A program made the position numbers and the translations under genes. A DNA stretch of 64,000 nt, taken from JAEUIE01 sp046350055 (GTDB lineage Bacteria; Planctomycetota; Planctomycetia; Gemmatales; HRBIN36). The notes under the pieces were generated by a model, which ran no database searches, was not told the DNA's origin, and saw only the letters and a list, made by a program, of their open reading frames with translations. How positions within the stretch are numbered: the first letter of the stretch is position 1; every line of letters begins with the position of its first letter. This document shows, piece after piece, positions 44,838 to 53,251 of the stretch. Where the stretch lies: contig JAXMBC010000001.1 in assembly GCA_046350055.1 (NCBI GenBank), forward strand, positions 558,001-622,000, in the 5' to 3' direction.

Positions 44838-46619
44838 TTACTTCGCAGCCACTTTGCTTTCTACCTCCAGCTGGACTGCCTGAATGATCTCGGCGGTCTT
44901 GTCATTCTGGACGATAGCAATGACCTTGAGATGCTTCATATCCAGCGGCCGCTGCGGATAGGGGAAGGGGCGAGTCTTTTCGGCATATTCATCGAGGTAC
45001 TTGTTCAAATCACCACGTATTTTGCTGATGTCAGCAGTTACATCGTGCTTGAAAGTCTTTGACTTGATGTCAATACCTTCCGCTCCGCCCGGCATCGCAC
45101 GCACCACCTGGTGGTGGAAGCGTAAGCGGTTGCTTCCGACGTACTTGATCGAATCTTCCACCAGCAGCACTCGCAACTTGAGCGGATCTTCCGATTCCGC
45201 GCCATAGACTTCCACAGCGATCTTGATCTGATCACCCTGCCGACTGGCAGTACCCGAGACTTTGACAGGCGTGCTCTTTTCCAGAATGGGGTTGATGATC
45301 GCAGTGTAGTCGTCGTACTTCTTTCGAGCATTGGCCATGCCACCACCGCCACCGGCACTCGGCTTGCCATTGAACAGGGTACTGGGGGTGCCCCGAATCT
45401 CTGCTGCAAAATGCTTGCGGTAGTAATCCCAGCGGGCCACGCTGCTGGGGTTTGTCAGAGGATCAGGCCCCGGAATGTGCATGTGATACTGAATGAGTAC
45501 CAGATCCTTGTGGGGATAGGCTTTCTCCAGTGCATCAAATGCGACATCTGCTGCAACACACGGTGGGCACTGGGCTCCGGTGAAAAGTTCCAGCACTGCT
45601 ACCTGATTTGCTTCTTCTTTGCGGCCTGCATAAGCAGCGGGCTTGAAGGGCGGCACCGTAGCCAGGTATTCCTTGTCAAGTTGGCCTTCGATCTTGTCCA
45701 GGGCGACCTCGATCTCCTTCGCCTCTGTCGTCTTGTTATTGGCAGAAAGGGCAGCCTTATACGTGGACAACAGGGTCTGTTGCAGACTGGCAGGTGCCTT
45801 CTCGAACAGCTTCTTGTTGGCAGTGTAATAGGGCTCAAAAATCTGCAGTGCGACAGATTCCAGTCCCTTGGCCTTGACCAGATTGTTGGTCGCAGCAAGC
45901 ACCACGGTGCGGATGTAACCAGGACCATACGGCTTGGCCTGCGTTTCCATGACCTTGAACAGTTTGATGGCTTCGTCCGCAGTGACCTTCGTCTTGCTGG
46001 CATTGGCGATCAGGTAGTTGGCTGCTTCGGCACCTGCCAGGGTATCAGCATGCCTGGCGATCACTCCGCGCATCATGTCACCGATTTTTTCGTCAGCTTC
46101 TTTCTGGGCAGCAGTGGCTTGCTGGAGCAATTCCTTCTTCTTATCAGCATCCTGTTCACGCTGAGCCTGAGCACGGAGTACGTTAGGCCGGCTGTTCATC
46201 GCCATGGCCTTGGTAAATGCTTCGGGCGGGGTCAGCCGGGTGCTGAGATCCGCCTGGGTCAGTTCTGTTTTGTCGGTAGGAACCAGCTTGGCACGGCTTG
46301 TGAATTGATCGTTGCCATAGGTGCCAAGGACACTCTTGCCATCGGCGTTCACGGTACCGGTGAAGGTCATACCTGTGCTCAAAACCAGCTTGACGTGACC
46401 TGCTGTCGATTCAAACTGCGATATGGTCAGCGATGCTCGTGCAGGCAAGGCGACGATGCTGGCCTTGCTGTCTGATTCCATCTTGATGATGGCTATGGTC
46501 TGCTCGAAGCTGGCCGAGGGAATAGTGACCAGTTTCCACGAGGTAGATTTGTCTTGAGCCCAGGCGCTCAGTGGCAACAGCAAAAGTGCCGCGAGAAACA
46601 GGCATGTCCGTTTCAACAT
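44838..46619 (-). CDS. Secreted protein with a thioredoxin-like domain
   Basis: The 593-residue product has a signal peptide (LFLAALLLLPLSAWAQ). Residues about 20-120 are beta-rich. A helical region follows (Ala/Lys/Glu-rich, about 130-300), then a thioredoxin-like domain beginning VAVLELFTGAQCPPCVAAD, with a CPPC active site at about residue 357. The C-terminal third is beta-rich. It likely acts in the periplasm on disulfides, or binds cofactors through the CPPC pair. The combination is common in planctomycetes and has no assigned role. Confidence 0.72.
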   Translation of the reverse strand: MLKRTCLFLAALLLLPLSAWAQDKSTSWKLVTIPSASFEQTIAIIKMESDSKASIVALPARASLTISQFESTAGHVKLVLSTGMTFTGTVNADGKSVLGTYGNDQFTSRAKLVPTDKTELTQADLSTRLTPPEAFTKAMAMNSRPNVLRAQAQREQDADKKKELLQQATAAQKEADEKIGDMMRGVIARHADTLAGAEAANYLIANASKTKVTADEAIKLFKVMETQAKPYGPGYIRTVVLAATNNLVKAKGLESVALQIFEPYYTANKKLFEKAPASLQQTLLSTYKAALSANNKTTEAKEIEVALDKIEGQLDKEYLATVPPFKPAAYAGRKEEANQVAVLELFTGAQCPPCVAADVAFDALEKAYPHKDLVLIQYHMHIPGPDPLTNPSSVARWDYYRKHFAAEIRGTPSTLFNGKPSAGGGGGMANARKKYDDYTAIINPILEKSTPVKVSGTASRQGDQIKIAVEVYGAESEDPLKLRVLLVEDSIKYVGSNRLRFHHQVVRAMPGGAEGIDIKSKTFKHDVTADISKIRGDLNKYLDEYAEKTRPFPYPQRPLDMKHLKVIAIVQNDKTAEIIQAVQLEVESKVAAK

Positions 46620-46766
46620 GATGGTGTTCTCCTTTGGTTTCCAATTAGAACGTTATTCTAGCCAAATGCATGAGAATCCCCAGAGAATCTGTGATTCTCA
46701 ATGAGCTTGTGTTCCTGGCAATGGAAGGTAGACTGAGGAAACTCGAATACCTTTTTGGAGATGTCC

Positions 46767-47267
46767 ATGACCCTGCTGACCGTCCTGCTGTGTTGCCTGC
46801 TTCCCCTGCAGGATGGCAAGAAGTATGAATCCAAAGACTACCAATTCAAGCTGGCCTTCCCCGGCAAGCCAACGCTGACATCGCTGGATGCTACCTCGGA
46901 CGTGGGCAAACTGACATTTCACATGACGATCTGGGACGGCGAGGACAAAGCGGTCATCGTCAGTAAAGTGGATTACCCCGTGGATGTTAAGACATTCAAT
47001 GCGGAGCAGGCACTTGATAAGGGTATAGTGGGGGCAGCCAAGAATGCCGCTGGTCCAGCCCAGGATATCAAGAAGACCACTTTCGGACCGAACAAGCTGC
47101 CTGCCCGCACCTTTGTGGTGGAAAAGGTCAAGGACCAGATCTGGGGACGCAATCTCCTCGTGATGAAAGGTACCCGGCTCTACCACGTCATCGTCATGGG
47201 AGACAAAAAGTACATCCACAGCAAGGATGCCGACGTCATCATGGCATCATTTGAGATCACGAAGTAA
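46767..47267 (+). CDS. Secreted small protein of unknown function
   Basis: The ATG at 46767 has GGAG six bases upstream and starts a signal peptide (LLTVLLCCLLPLQDGKKYES). The rest (about 145 residues) is one beta-rich domain (YQFKLAFPGKPTLTSLDATS, then LPARTFVVEKVKDQIWGRNL). It resembles planctomycete lipoprotein-like or PsbP-type stress domains, but no motif is diagnostic. A single-gene unit. Confidence 0.65.
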   Translation: MTLLTVLLCCLLPLQDGKKYESKDYQFKLAFPGKPTLTSLDATSDVGKLTFHMTIWDGEDKAVIVSKVDYPVDVKTFNAEQALDKGIVGAAKNAAGPAQDIKKTTFGPNKLPARTFVVEKVKDQIWGRNLLVMKGTRLYHVIVMGDKKYIHSKDADVIMASFEITK

Positions 47268-47463
47268 AACTGTGCACAACGGCCCATCCGTTGCTCGGAA
47301 CCAGCGCGTAACTGCTGGGCTTGTTCGGCAGCAGATTACGCACATTCAATCTCAGGAAATTCCTCCAGGAAGTGCTTTTCTTCCCAGAACTGTCTTATAA
47401 GATGTTAGGTTCCAACGTAATCGATGCACGGCCATTTCGTGCCGTTTGCAGGAGTCTCGTGTT

Positions 47464-48192
47464 ATGCCAGTCGGAATGCTTGGCCGTAAGATCGGAATGA
47501 CCCAGGTTTACAATGAAAAGGGCTTGGCCATCCCTGTGACCGTGATGGAAGTCGGCCCCAATACCGTGTTGCAGGTACGCAGCAAGGAAGTGGATGGTTA
47601 CACTGCCATTCAACTGGGCTACCTCGATAAGAAACGCAAAAGCGCCATCCGTGCTGAACGTGGCCAGGTTGCTAATCTGGATTCCAAGCGAGCCAAGGCT
47701 GCTGCTGCTGCTGGCAAGCCCCTTCGCGAAAAGGCCAACTGTGAACCTCAGCGGTTTGTCCGCGAGTTCCGCACAGCTGCTGAGCCTGAAGTGAAGGTCG
47801 GCCACAAGTTCACCGTCAAGGAGTTTGACGGCGTTGCTGCAGTCGATGTCATTGGCATCACCAAAGGTCGTGGCACCACTGGTGTCATGAAGCGATACAA
47901 CTTCGGTGGTCTGCCCGCCAGCCACGGCGTGAAGCGACACCACCGTGCTGCTGGTAGCCAGGCTGCCCACGCCACTGACCGCGGTAACAGCGGTAAGAAG
48001 AAGAAGGGCAAGAAGATGGCCGGCCAGTACGGCAACGAGCGCGTTACCATCCGCAACCTGAAAGTGGTCCGGATTGACGAAGAGAGCAACTTGCTGCTCG
48101 TGAAGGGCGCCATCCCCGGTGGCAACAACGGCTTCGTCCTGGTGCGCCCCACCAACAAGAAACGCAAGGCTGTCGTCGCCAAGAAGAAGTAA
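47464..48192 (+). CDS. rplC: 50S ribosomal protein L3
   Basis: The product (242 residues from the ATG at 47464) contains the L3 signature MLGRKIGMTQVYNEKG, the central TKGRGTTGVMKRYNFGGLPA loop and the RHHRAAG and GKKKKGKKMAGQYGNERVT segments. It binds 23S rRNA near the peptidyl-transferase centre. It lies alone, with its own terminator, and no rpsJ, rplD or rplW neighbours as in the S10 operon of most bacteria. A 195-base leader upstream could hold a regulatory hairpin, but none was clear. Confidence 0.95.
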   Translation: MPVGMLGRKIGMTQVYNEKGLAIPVTVMEVGPNTVLQVRSKEVDGYTAIQLGYLDKKRKSAIRAERGQVANLDSKRAKAAAAAGKPLREKANCEPQRFVREFRTAAEPEVKVGHKFTVKEFDGVAAVDVIGITKGRGTTGVMKRYNFGGLPASHGVKRHHRAAGSQAAHATDRGNSGKKKKGKKMAGQYGNERVTIRNLKVVRIDEESNLLLVKGAIPGGNNGFVLVRPTNKKRKAVVAKKK

Positions 48193-48218
48193 TCGATTGA
48201 GATACGTCCAGTCGGCGC

Positions 48219-48247
48219 AACCACCGGAGTCTGCCCCTCCGGTGGTT
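48219..48247 (+). terminator. Rho-independent terminator of rplC
   Basis: AACCACCGGAG and CTCCGGTGGTT form a perfect 11-base stem over a 7-base loop, followed by TGTTTTTTG. Confidence 0.92.
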
Positions 48248-48257
48248 TGTTTTTTGC

Positions 48258-48287
48258 TTGACACGTAAGTATTTTCTTACCTATACT
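48258..48287 (+). promoter_or_regulatory. Promoter with overlapping operator for the first ArsR gene
   Basis: TTGACA (48258-48263) and TATACT (48282-48287) are spaced 18 bases. The spacer carries an inverted repeat GTAAG/CTTAC, a likely ArsR operator. The ATG lies 7 bases after the -10 box, so the mRNA should be leaderless. Confidence 0.7.
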
Positions 48288-48293
48288 TGTTGC

Positions 48294-48623
48294 ATGGTTG
48301 CACTCAAAAATAAACCCGATGTCTTCACCGCCATCAGTCATCCAGCTCGGCGGAGAATGCTTGACTTGCTTGCTGTCGAAGACCGTGCCGTCAACACGAT
48401 TGCCAGCCACTTCCAGATGAGTCGCCCGGCTGTGTCGCAGCATCTTCGTATCCTGCTCGATTCCGGCCTCGTCACCGAACAGCGGCATGGCCGCGAACGT
48501 CGCTACCACCTTGTTCCTGATCGTCTTGGCCCGGTGCGGGAATGGCTTGCGCATTACGAACGGTTCTGGGACGACCGGCTGCAACGGCTACAGAAGTTGC
48601 TTTCGACCAGGAGCAAGGCATGA
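48294..48623 (+). CDS. ArsR-family transcriptional regulator
   Basis: The 109-residue product has a winged helix-turn-helix (DVFTAISHPARRRMLDLLAV, TIASHFQMSRPAVSQHLRIL, then SGLVTEQRHGRERRYHLV). Metal-binding cysteines are absent, so it probably senses something other than metals, or acts as a repressor linked to its neighbour. Its stop overlaps the next start by ATGA. Such regulator/AHSA1 pairs are common and usually co-regulated. Confidence 0.85.
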   Translation: MVALKNKPDVFTAISHPARRRMLDLLAVEDRAVNTIASHFQMSRPAVSQHLRILLDSGLVTEQRHGRERRYHLVPDRLGPVREWLAHYERFWDDRLQRLQKLLSTRSKA

Positions 48624-49045
48624 GCAAAACGATTCAGCGCGAGATGCACTTTCCGCAGCCCCGGGAACAGGTCTGGCAGGCCATCACCGAGAATGCCACG
48701 CTGGCGGAGTGGATGTTCCCCAACGACTTTGAACCCCGCGTGGGTCACCGCTTCACGTTCCAGGTGCCGGGAAATCCGAAGATGAATTTCGACGGTTTGA
48801 CCGTCCACTGCGAAGTGCTGGAGTGCGAAGCACCGAGTCTACTTGTGTTCTCGTGGTCAGCCGGTGAACTCGTCGATACGAAGGTAAGCTTCCGGCTCGA
48901 ACCCGATGGCCTTGGTACGAAACTCTTCTTTGAACACGCAGGCTTCAATCTCACCCAAACATTCGGCGAACAAGCGTTCAAGGGAGCCGAGTACGGTTGG
49001 GCGAAGATGCTGAAGCAGCTTGGGGTGGTGGTGGGAAACAGATGA
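48620..49045 (+). CDS. AHSA1/SRPBCC-domain protein
   Basis: The 141-residue product follows the Aha1/START-like fold (REMHFPQPREQVWQAITENA, then LAEWMFPNDFEPRVGHRFTF and the final EYGWAKMLKQLG helix). Such proteins bind small hydrophobic ligands. It is translated coupled to the ArsR gene, an arrangement repeated at 50768-51645. Confidence 0.82.
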   Translation: MSKTIQREMHFPQPREQVWQAITENATLAEWMFPNDFEPRVGHRFTFQVPGNPKMNFDGLTVHCEVLECEAPSLLVFSWSAGELVDTKVSFRLEPDGLGTKLFFEHAGFNLTQTFGEQAFKGAEYGWAKMLKQLGVVVGNR

Positions 49046-49109
49046 GAAGACAAGCTCCACGATGCGACATACTAAGGCTAATAGCCTAATCGAACCACGA
49101 GGAACCTAT

Positions 49110-49460
49110 ATGTCCACAGAACTTCCCATCCCTCCTGCAGCAATAGCAGACACACGCTCCCTGGAGATGATTCGAGTTTGGATCGCAAATAAAAAGCAAC
49201 ATTGCGTCCTGAACATCGGATTTTGGGAAGAACGTAATATTGATGAGTGTCACGCTTGGGGTGTCCTTCTTGCTGACATGGTTCGTCATATCGCAAACGC
49301 ACACGAGATCGAGTTCGGCCGTGACCCTCGTGAGACTATCAACAGAGTTCGTGAGTCGTTCGTCATCGAGATGGAGCACCCAACGTCTGATCATCTTGGC
49401 GATTTCGTGCCAACTGAGAAACGCTCTACCTCGAAATCAAAAAAGAAGAAACGTAGTTAA
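49110..49460 (+). CDS. DUF5076-like protein
   Basis: The 116-residue product has the pattern RSLEMIRVWIANKKQHCVLN and DECHAWGVLLADMVRHIANA, seen in DUF5076-type proteins, and a Lys/Ser-rich tail (STSKSKKKKRS). The ATG at 49110 has AGGA upstream. The role is unknown. Confidence 0.6.
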   Translation: MSTELPIPPAAIADTRSLEMIRVWIANKKQHCVLNIGFWEERNIDECHAWGVLLADMVRHIANAHEIEFGRDPRETINRVRESFVIEMEHPTSDHLGDFVPTEKRSTSKSKKKKRS

Positions 49461-49501
49461 TTTAGGAATGGTTACCACGTCACTTTTACAGGACACCCCT
49501 C

Positions 49502-49711
49502 ATGACCCCAGCCACCAAACGTTCCATCCTTCGCGGCCTGCACATGGTGCTGGCCATCCCCATCGCGGGCTATGTGTACAGCCCGTTCGCGAGCCTGCCC
49601 GAATACGCCGGGCCCACGCGGTATGTCTTCTTCCCACTCATCGTGCTCACGGGATTGTGGATGTGGAAAGGCCATGTACTGGGGCAGATGATGTCGAAGA
49701 AATCGGTTTAA
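49502..49711 (+). CDS. Small membrane protein
   Basis: The 69-residue product has two hydrophobic segments (GLHMVLAIPIAGYVYSPFA and YVFFPLIVLTGLWMW). It is flanked by the preceding gene and by palindromic repeats. The size and layout match small DoxX/DUF-type membrane proteins, but no family can be fixed. Confidence 0.55.
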   Translation: MTPATKRSILRGLHMVLAIPIAGYVYSPFASLPEYAGPTRYVFFPLIVLTGLWMWKGHVLGQMMSKKSV

Positions 49712-49731
49712 CTTGCAATCGCAATAGATGT

Positions 49732-49821
49732 GGCACTGCTTTAGGTACTCCTTAAGCAGTGCAGCGTGTGCAATCGCATCGCTTGAACCAGCACTGCTTA
49801 GCGATTACGCGAAGCAGTGCC
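49732..49821. repeat. Palindromic repeat pair
   Basis: GCACTGCTT and its complement AAGCAGTGC occur alternately: 49732-49741, 49754-49762, 49791-49799 and 49812-49821. They form two hairpins separated by about 30 bases, a BIME-like arrangement. Confidence 0.6.
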
Positions 49822-49847
49822 ACGCAGACAATCAAGGTAACCAACCA

Positions 49848-50672
49848 ATGGCTAAGAAGCAGACCAAAAAACTGATCTCCCAAAGCAACAACCCAAGCGA
49901 TTGGCGAGTGGCCACCCTCTCCCGCGTGCGGGAACTTATCCTGCAAGCCGACCCGGAGATGATCGAAGAGCAGAAATGGAAGAAGCCTTCCAATCCGACA
50001 GGCGTTCCCGTCTGGTCGCACGATGGCATCGTCTGCACGGGCGAGACGTACAAGAGCGTCGTGAAGCTCACCTTCGCCCAAGGGGCCAGTCTGCCCGACC
50101 CGAACGGCCTCTTCAATTCCTGTCTGGAAGGCAATACGCGGCGAGCGATTGACCTCCACGAAGGGGAGAAGATCAATGCCACAGCGTTCAAAGCGCTCGT
50201 CAAAGCTGCCGTCGCTCTCAATGCCAAGCCATCGAAGAAAAGCAGGCCCCCGCTCAAGAAGAATGAGCAAGGCGTCGTTCTTCTCTCCGGAGGCAACCCG
50301 CAGATCGCCAAAGCCTATGGCAACGAACCAGTGCAGTCCTACATTGCTGCCATGCCTGGCTGGAAACAGGAAATGGGCCGCCGGCTGGATGCGATCATCG
50401 AACGCACCGTTCCCAATGTTTACAAAGCAGTGAAGTGGAACAGTCCCTTCTACGGGTTTGAAAATCAGGGATGGTTCCTCGGCTACCACTGCATGACCAA
50501 ATACATCAAGGTCTCCTTCTTCCGAGGCACCTCCCTCCGCCCCGTCCCGCCAGGCACCTCCAAACAAAAGGAAGTCCGCTACCTCGACATCTACGAAGAC
50601 GACAATTTCGATGAAGAACAATTCGCCAGCTGGGTGAGACAGGCTAGCGAACTGCCGGGAGTACGGATGTAA
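49848..50672 (+). CDS. Protein with tandem DUF1801 domains
   Basis: The 274-residue product carries two YdhG/DUF1801-like domains: one at about residues 20-120 (VRELILQADPEMIEEQKWKK, then FAQGASLPDPNGLFN) and one at about 165-265 (YIAAMPGWKQEMGRRLDAII, then SPFYGFENQGWFLGYHCM). The start at 49848 precedes KKQTKKLISQ. Single-domain members have been linked to iron or stress responses without a clear mechanism; the tandem form is less common. Confidence 0.72.
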   Translation: MAKKQTKKLISQSNNPSDWRVATLSRVRELILQADPEMIEEQKWKKPSNPTGVPVWSHDGIVCTGETYKSVVKLTFAQGASLPDPNGLFNSCLEGNTRRAIDLHEGEKINATAFKALVKAAVALNAKPSKKSRPPLKKNEQGVVLLSGGNPQIAKAYGNEPVQSYIAAMPGWKQEMGRRLDAIIERTVPNVYKAVKWNSPFYGFENQGWFLGYHCMTKYIKVSFFRGTSLRPVPPGTSKQKEVRYLDIYEDDNFDEEQFASWVRQASELPGVRM

Positions 50673-50732
50673 GTCAGGATAGCTCGACAGTGCGAAGTGA
50701 ACTTGCATTCCGACAGTTGATGCGATTTTATA

Positions 50733-50767
50733 TTGACAAATATCTATATAGACAGTAGTCTATTTAT
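50733..50767 (+). promoter_or_regulatory. Promoter and operator of the second ArsR gene
   Basis: TTGACA (50733-50738) and TAGTCT (50756-50761) are spaced 17 bases, with the inverted repeat ATAGAC/GTCTAT overlapping the -10 region. The ATG at 50768 is 6 bases after the -10 box, again predicting a leaderless mRNA. Confidence 0.65.
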
Positions 50768-51157
50768 ATGAAACAACTGGACCAAGCCTTTGCTGCTCTT
50801 GCTGACCCCACCCGCCGTGGCATCGTGGTGCACCTGGCCCGCGGCGGTGAGGCTTCGGTGTCGGAGTTGGTAAGTCGCTTCTTATTGACGCAGCCCACGA
50901 TTTCCTCGCACCTCAAGGTGCTGGAGTCGGCTGGGCTGATCTCGCGAAGCAAGAAGGCTCAGTTGCGACCCTGCAAGCTGGTGCCGGAGCGGCTGAAGGC
51001 CGTCACCGACTGGCTGGAGCAAGTGCAGGAACTCATGGAAGGCAACTACAAGCAACTCGATGCACTACTGATTGAGTTGAAACAAGGTCAATTAGCCCCC
51101 GGCTCTTCAAGCCGGGGGAAGTCCCGTGAACAAGACAAACAGGAGCGCAAGAAATGA
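50768..51157 (+). CDS. ArsR-family transcriptional regulator with repeat-derived tail
   Basis: The first 105 residues form a winged helix-turn-helix (AFAALADPTRRGIVVHLARG, TQPTISSHLKVLESAGLISR). Its last 22 residues (QLAPGSSSRGKSREQDKQER and two more) are read through a palindromic repeat inserted at 51092-51118, so the natural protein probably ended earlier. The stop overlaps the next gene by ATGA, so the repeat insertion also created or preserved the coupling. Confidence 0.83.
   Translation: MKQLDQAFAALADPTRRGIVVHLARGGEASVSELVSRFLLTQPTISSHLKVLESAGLISRSKKAQLRPCKLVPERLKAVTDWLEQVQELMEGNYKQLDALLIELKQGQLAPGSSSRGKSREQDKQERKK
51092..51118. repeat. Copy of the palindromic repeat inside the ArsR gene
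   Basis: This 27-base unit (TTAGCCCCCGGCTCTTCAAG then CCGGGGG) is identical to the arms of the MITE-like element at 51649-51805 and lies within coding sequence. Confidence 0.85.
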
Positions 51158-51645
51158 AACCCGCGGAAGCCAGTCTGCCGTCCGATACCGAGGTGCTCGT
51201 CAAGCGGAGCTTCGATGCTCCCGCCTCGCTGGTGTGGCGGGCCTACATGGAACCCGATCTGCTCCGTCGCTGGTGCACGGGCATGCCCGGCTGGTCGATG
51301 CCCATCTGCGAGATGGATATGCGCGTCGGCGGCAAGTACCGCTGGCGCTGGCGCAGTGACGACAACAGCCAGGAGTTCGGCTTCTTTGGCAAGGTGCTGG
51401 AAGTAGTGCCGCATACGAAGATCGTGCATACGCAAGCCTTCGATCCGGGTGACCTGGGCGTGTCGATGGGTGGTGAACCCTCAATCATCACCGTCACCTT
51501 CCAGGAGACCGCCGGCATCACCCACGTGACGACCAACATCAAGTACGCCTCGAAAGCCGACCGCGACGCCGCGTACTCCACGGGCATGACGGAAGGGATG
51601 GAGCTGAGCTACCAAAATCTAGATAAGGTGTTGGCCGAGGGGTGA
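51154..51645 (+). CDS. AHSA1/SRPBCC-domain protein
   Basis: The 163-residue product has the same fold as the protein at 48620 (VLVKRSFDAPASLVWRAYME, then WSMPICEMDMRVGGKYRWRW and the closing GMTEGMELSYQNLDKVLAE). It is coupled to the upstream ArsR gene. A degraded copy of its last 90 bases lies at 53252-53344, so this locus was duplicated in the past. Confidence 0.82.
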   Translation: MKPAEASLPSDTEVLVKRSFDAPASLVWRAYMEPDLLRRWCTGMPGWSMPICEMDMRVGGKYRWRWRSDDNSQEFGFFGKVLEVVPHTKIVHTQAFDPGDLGVSMGGEPSIITVTFQETAGITHVTTNIKYASKADRDAAYSTGMTEGMELSYQNLDKVLAEG

Positions 51646-51648
51646 TGA

Positions 51649-51805
51649 TTTAGCCCCCGGCTCTTCAAGCCGGGGGCGGGCTCGTGCGGAATGCGCAAGC
51701 ACCTTCGCGACCAGCGTGATAGGATGGCGTGACATATGGGTTGGTTGCAATCAATCATCACCTTCGCGCGGTCCCGCCCCCGGCTTGAAGAGCCGGGGGC
51801 TAAAT
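51649..51805. repeat. MITE-like element with palindromic terminal repeats
   Basis: A 32-base sequence (TTTAGCCCCCGGCTCTTCAA onward) at the left is matched by its reverse complement at 51773-51805. Each arm is itself palindromic, so the arms can fold into cruciforms. About 95 bases of spacer hold no gene. The layout is that of a REP doublet or small non-autonomous element. It is present as one full and one single-arm copy within 700 bases. Confidence 0.75.
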
Positions 51806-51815
51806 AGGAGCATTT

Positions 51816-52223
51816 ATGCGGAAGTCCGTTGCGATAATCCTCGTCCTCGTGATCGCGGTAACCACCGCGGCTGCCGATGAGTTTGTGGGATTCATCACCA
51901 GGTTTGAAGACGGCAAGATGACCGTCAAGAAGACCAAGGGTACCGAGACTGAAGAAGTCACCTTGAAGGTTGCCGACAACGTCAAGATCGTCAGAAGCAA
52001 GATGAACATGAACACGAAGAAGCTCGAGGCCGGCGACGCCTTTGAAGGCGGCAAGGAGGCCTTGGCCAAGCTGGTCAAGCAAACCGCCGAGCAAGTCAGG
52101 AAGTGGACCGAGGAAGGGAAGAAAGGCTTCGGCCTGGGTGTCTTCGCCAGCATCGTCACCGAAGGCGACAAGGTCACCGAAATCCGGGTGACGGGTGGCG
52201 GCAAGAAGAAGCAAGATAAGTAA
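51816..52223 (+). CDS. Secreted small protein of unknown function
   Basis: The 135-residue product has a signal peptide (SVAIILVLVIAVTTAAADE). The mature part is a short beta domain (FVGFITRFEDGKMTVKKTKG) with a Lys/Glu-rich middle and a basic tail (GGGKKKQDK). Similar small secreted proteins are frequent in planctomycetes. The start codon lies 11 bases after the MITE-like element, which may carry part of its leader. Confidence 0.65.
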   Translation: MRKSVAIILVLVIAVTTAAADEFVGFITRFEDGKMTVKKTKGTETEEVTLKVADNVKIVRSKMNMNTKKLEAGDAFEGGKEALAKLVKQTAEQVRKWTEEGKKGFGLGVFASIVTEGDKVTEIRVTGGGKKKQDK

Positions 52224-52262
52224 CGAGCACGCTTAGCACTCAATAACAAGTTAGACGGTCAC

Positions 52263-52718
52263 ATGGCAACCAACTTCCTAAAGCTGAATACCGACTGGAA
52301 TGCAGAACCGAATTCGCCTGATCCTCAGCTTCGAGTCGAGGGCAATGATGTCATTCTTTCGTTCCTACTTAACGGGTTCATTTATCCGCGTTTTAATGAA
52401 GGGGATGTTGCCGAACTCAGATTTCATGATTGCTGCAGGTACCGACTCGGACGTACGAACGACGAGGGCTGGTACCGGGGACAATGCCGGTTCAGTGGTA
52501 TCGCGCCTGCGTGGGGGGAGTTCTACGAAGTGACCGGAGACTTGAAACTCGATTGCAGCCCTCCCGATTGGGACGGAAGATCCCGTGAATTAGAATGGAA
52601 GAACAACGGTGAAGTGCGAACAGGACTGAGGCACTATCTCTTCTACCTGAGAGATGAGACCTTTGAATGTGATGCGACGTCTTGGAGTATTAACATGGTT
52701 GAAACTCGGCCAGGCTAG
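52263..52718 (+). CDS. Uncharacterised small protein
   Basis: The 151-residue product is soluble and beta-rich (DVILSFLLNGFIYPRFNEGD, HDCCRYRLGRTNDEGWYRGQ). No family is recognised. Base use and isolation resemble neighbouring accessory genes; immunity-type proteins of this size share the style, but the match is not specific. Confidence 0.5.
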   Translation: MATNFLKLNTDWNAEPNSPDPQLRVEGNDVILSFLLNGFIYPRFNEGDVAELRFHDCCRYRLGRTNDEGWYRGQCRFSGIAPAWGEFYEVTGDLKLDCSPPDWDGRSRELEWKNNGEVRTGLRHYLFYLRDETFECDATSWSINMVETRPG

Positions 52719-52835
52719 TCCTGCGATTCCGCACTCAACGCGGGTCTCCCCTTACACTCTACGCGCTCGGCGCGGGTCTCCTGACCCCGCCGAGAGCCGA
52801 GTACCTTTAGTTCTGCCCCTTTACACAGTGTATCC

Positions 52836-53030
52836 ATGGCCAAAGTTGACCTGGAGTCGGAGGAAGCTTTAGTGTTGATCGACTTTCTTCTTCGTTTTCG
52901 GGATCAGGAAGTGCTGACGATCGCACACCAAGCCGAAGCCAATGCCCTTTGGGAATTGTGTGCAATGCTCGAATCGCAAGTGCCCGAGCTATTGGATCCG
53001 GCGTACACTCAAAAACTCAACGCGGCGTGA
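52836..53030 (+). CDS. Small helical protein, uncharacterised
   Basis: The 64-residue product is mostly helical (SEEALVLIDFLLRFRDQEVL, NALWELCAMLESQVPELLDP). It could be a small antitoxin-like or accessory protein; there is no diagnostic motif. Confidence 0.45.
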   Translation: MAKVDLESEEALVLIDFLLRFRDQEVLTIAHQAEANALWELCAMLESQVPELLDPAYTQKLNAA

Positions 53031-53104
53031 ACTACGGTGGCCAGTTCTGATTGGGAATGACCTCATTGATCTGGGCGTTCAGCGTAATGGGAGTTACACC
53101 AAAC

Positions 53105-53200
53105 ATGAAGACAACCGCTTTCCTCCTGACAATCCTCCTACCCGCCTGGGTGCCATTGTTTGCCGGTACTCCGGCTAACAATTCGGGTGTACTTAGCTAA
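53105..53200 (+). pseudogene. Relic signal peptide frame
   Basis: A 31-codon frame encodes a signal peptide (KTTAFLLTILLPAWVPLFAG) nearly the same in style as that of the hydrolase at 53872 (KTTALVLTLLLPSLATAQ), then stops after 11 more codons. It looks like the head of a deleted paralogue. Confidence 0.45.
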
Positions 53201-53251
53201 CAAGCACTCCAACATGGTTAGCATGAGTACATGCAAACCATGGCACCCGAT

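Noticed and set aside
49732..51805. CRISPR array
   Set aside because: The repeats are palindromes with irregular spacing and copy number, with no spacer-like units or cas genes.
52740..52800. Extra repeat element with GCGGGTCTCC copies
   Set aside because: Two short direct copies and a weak hairpin are seen, but not enough to define an element.
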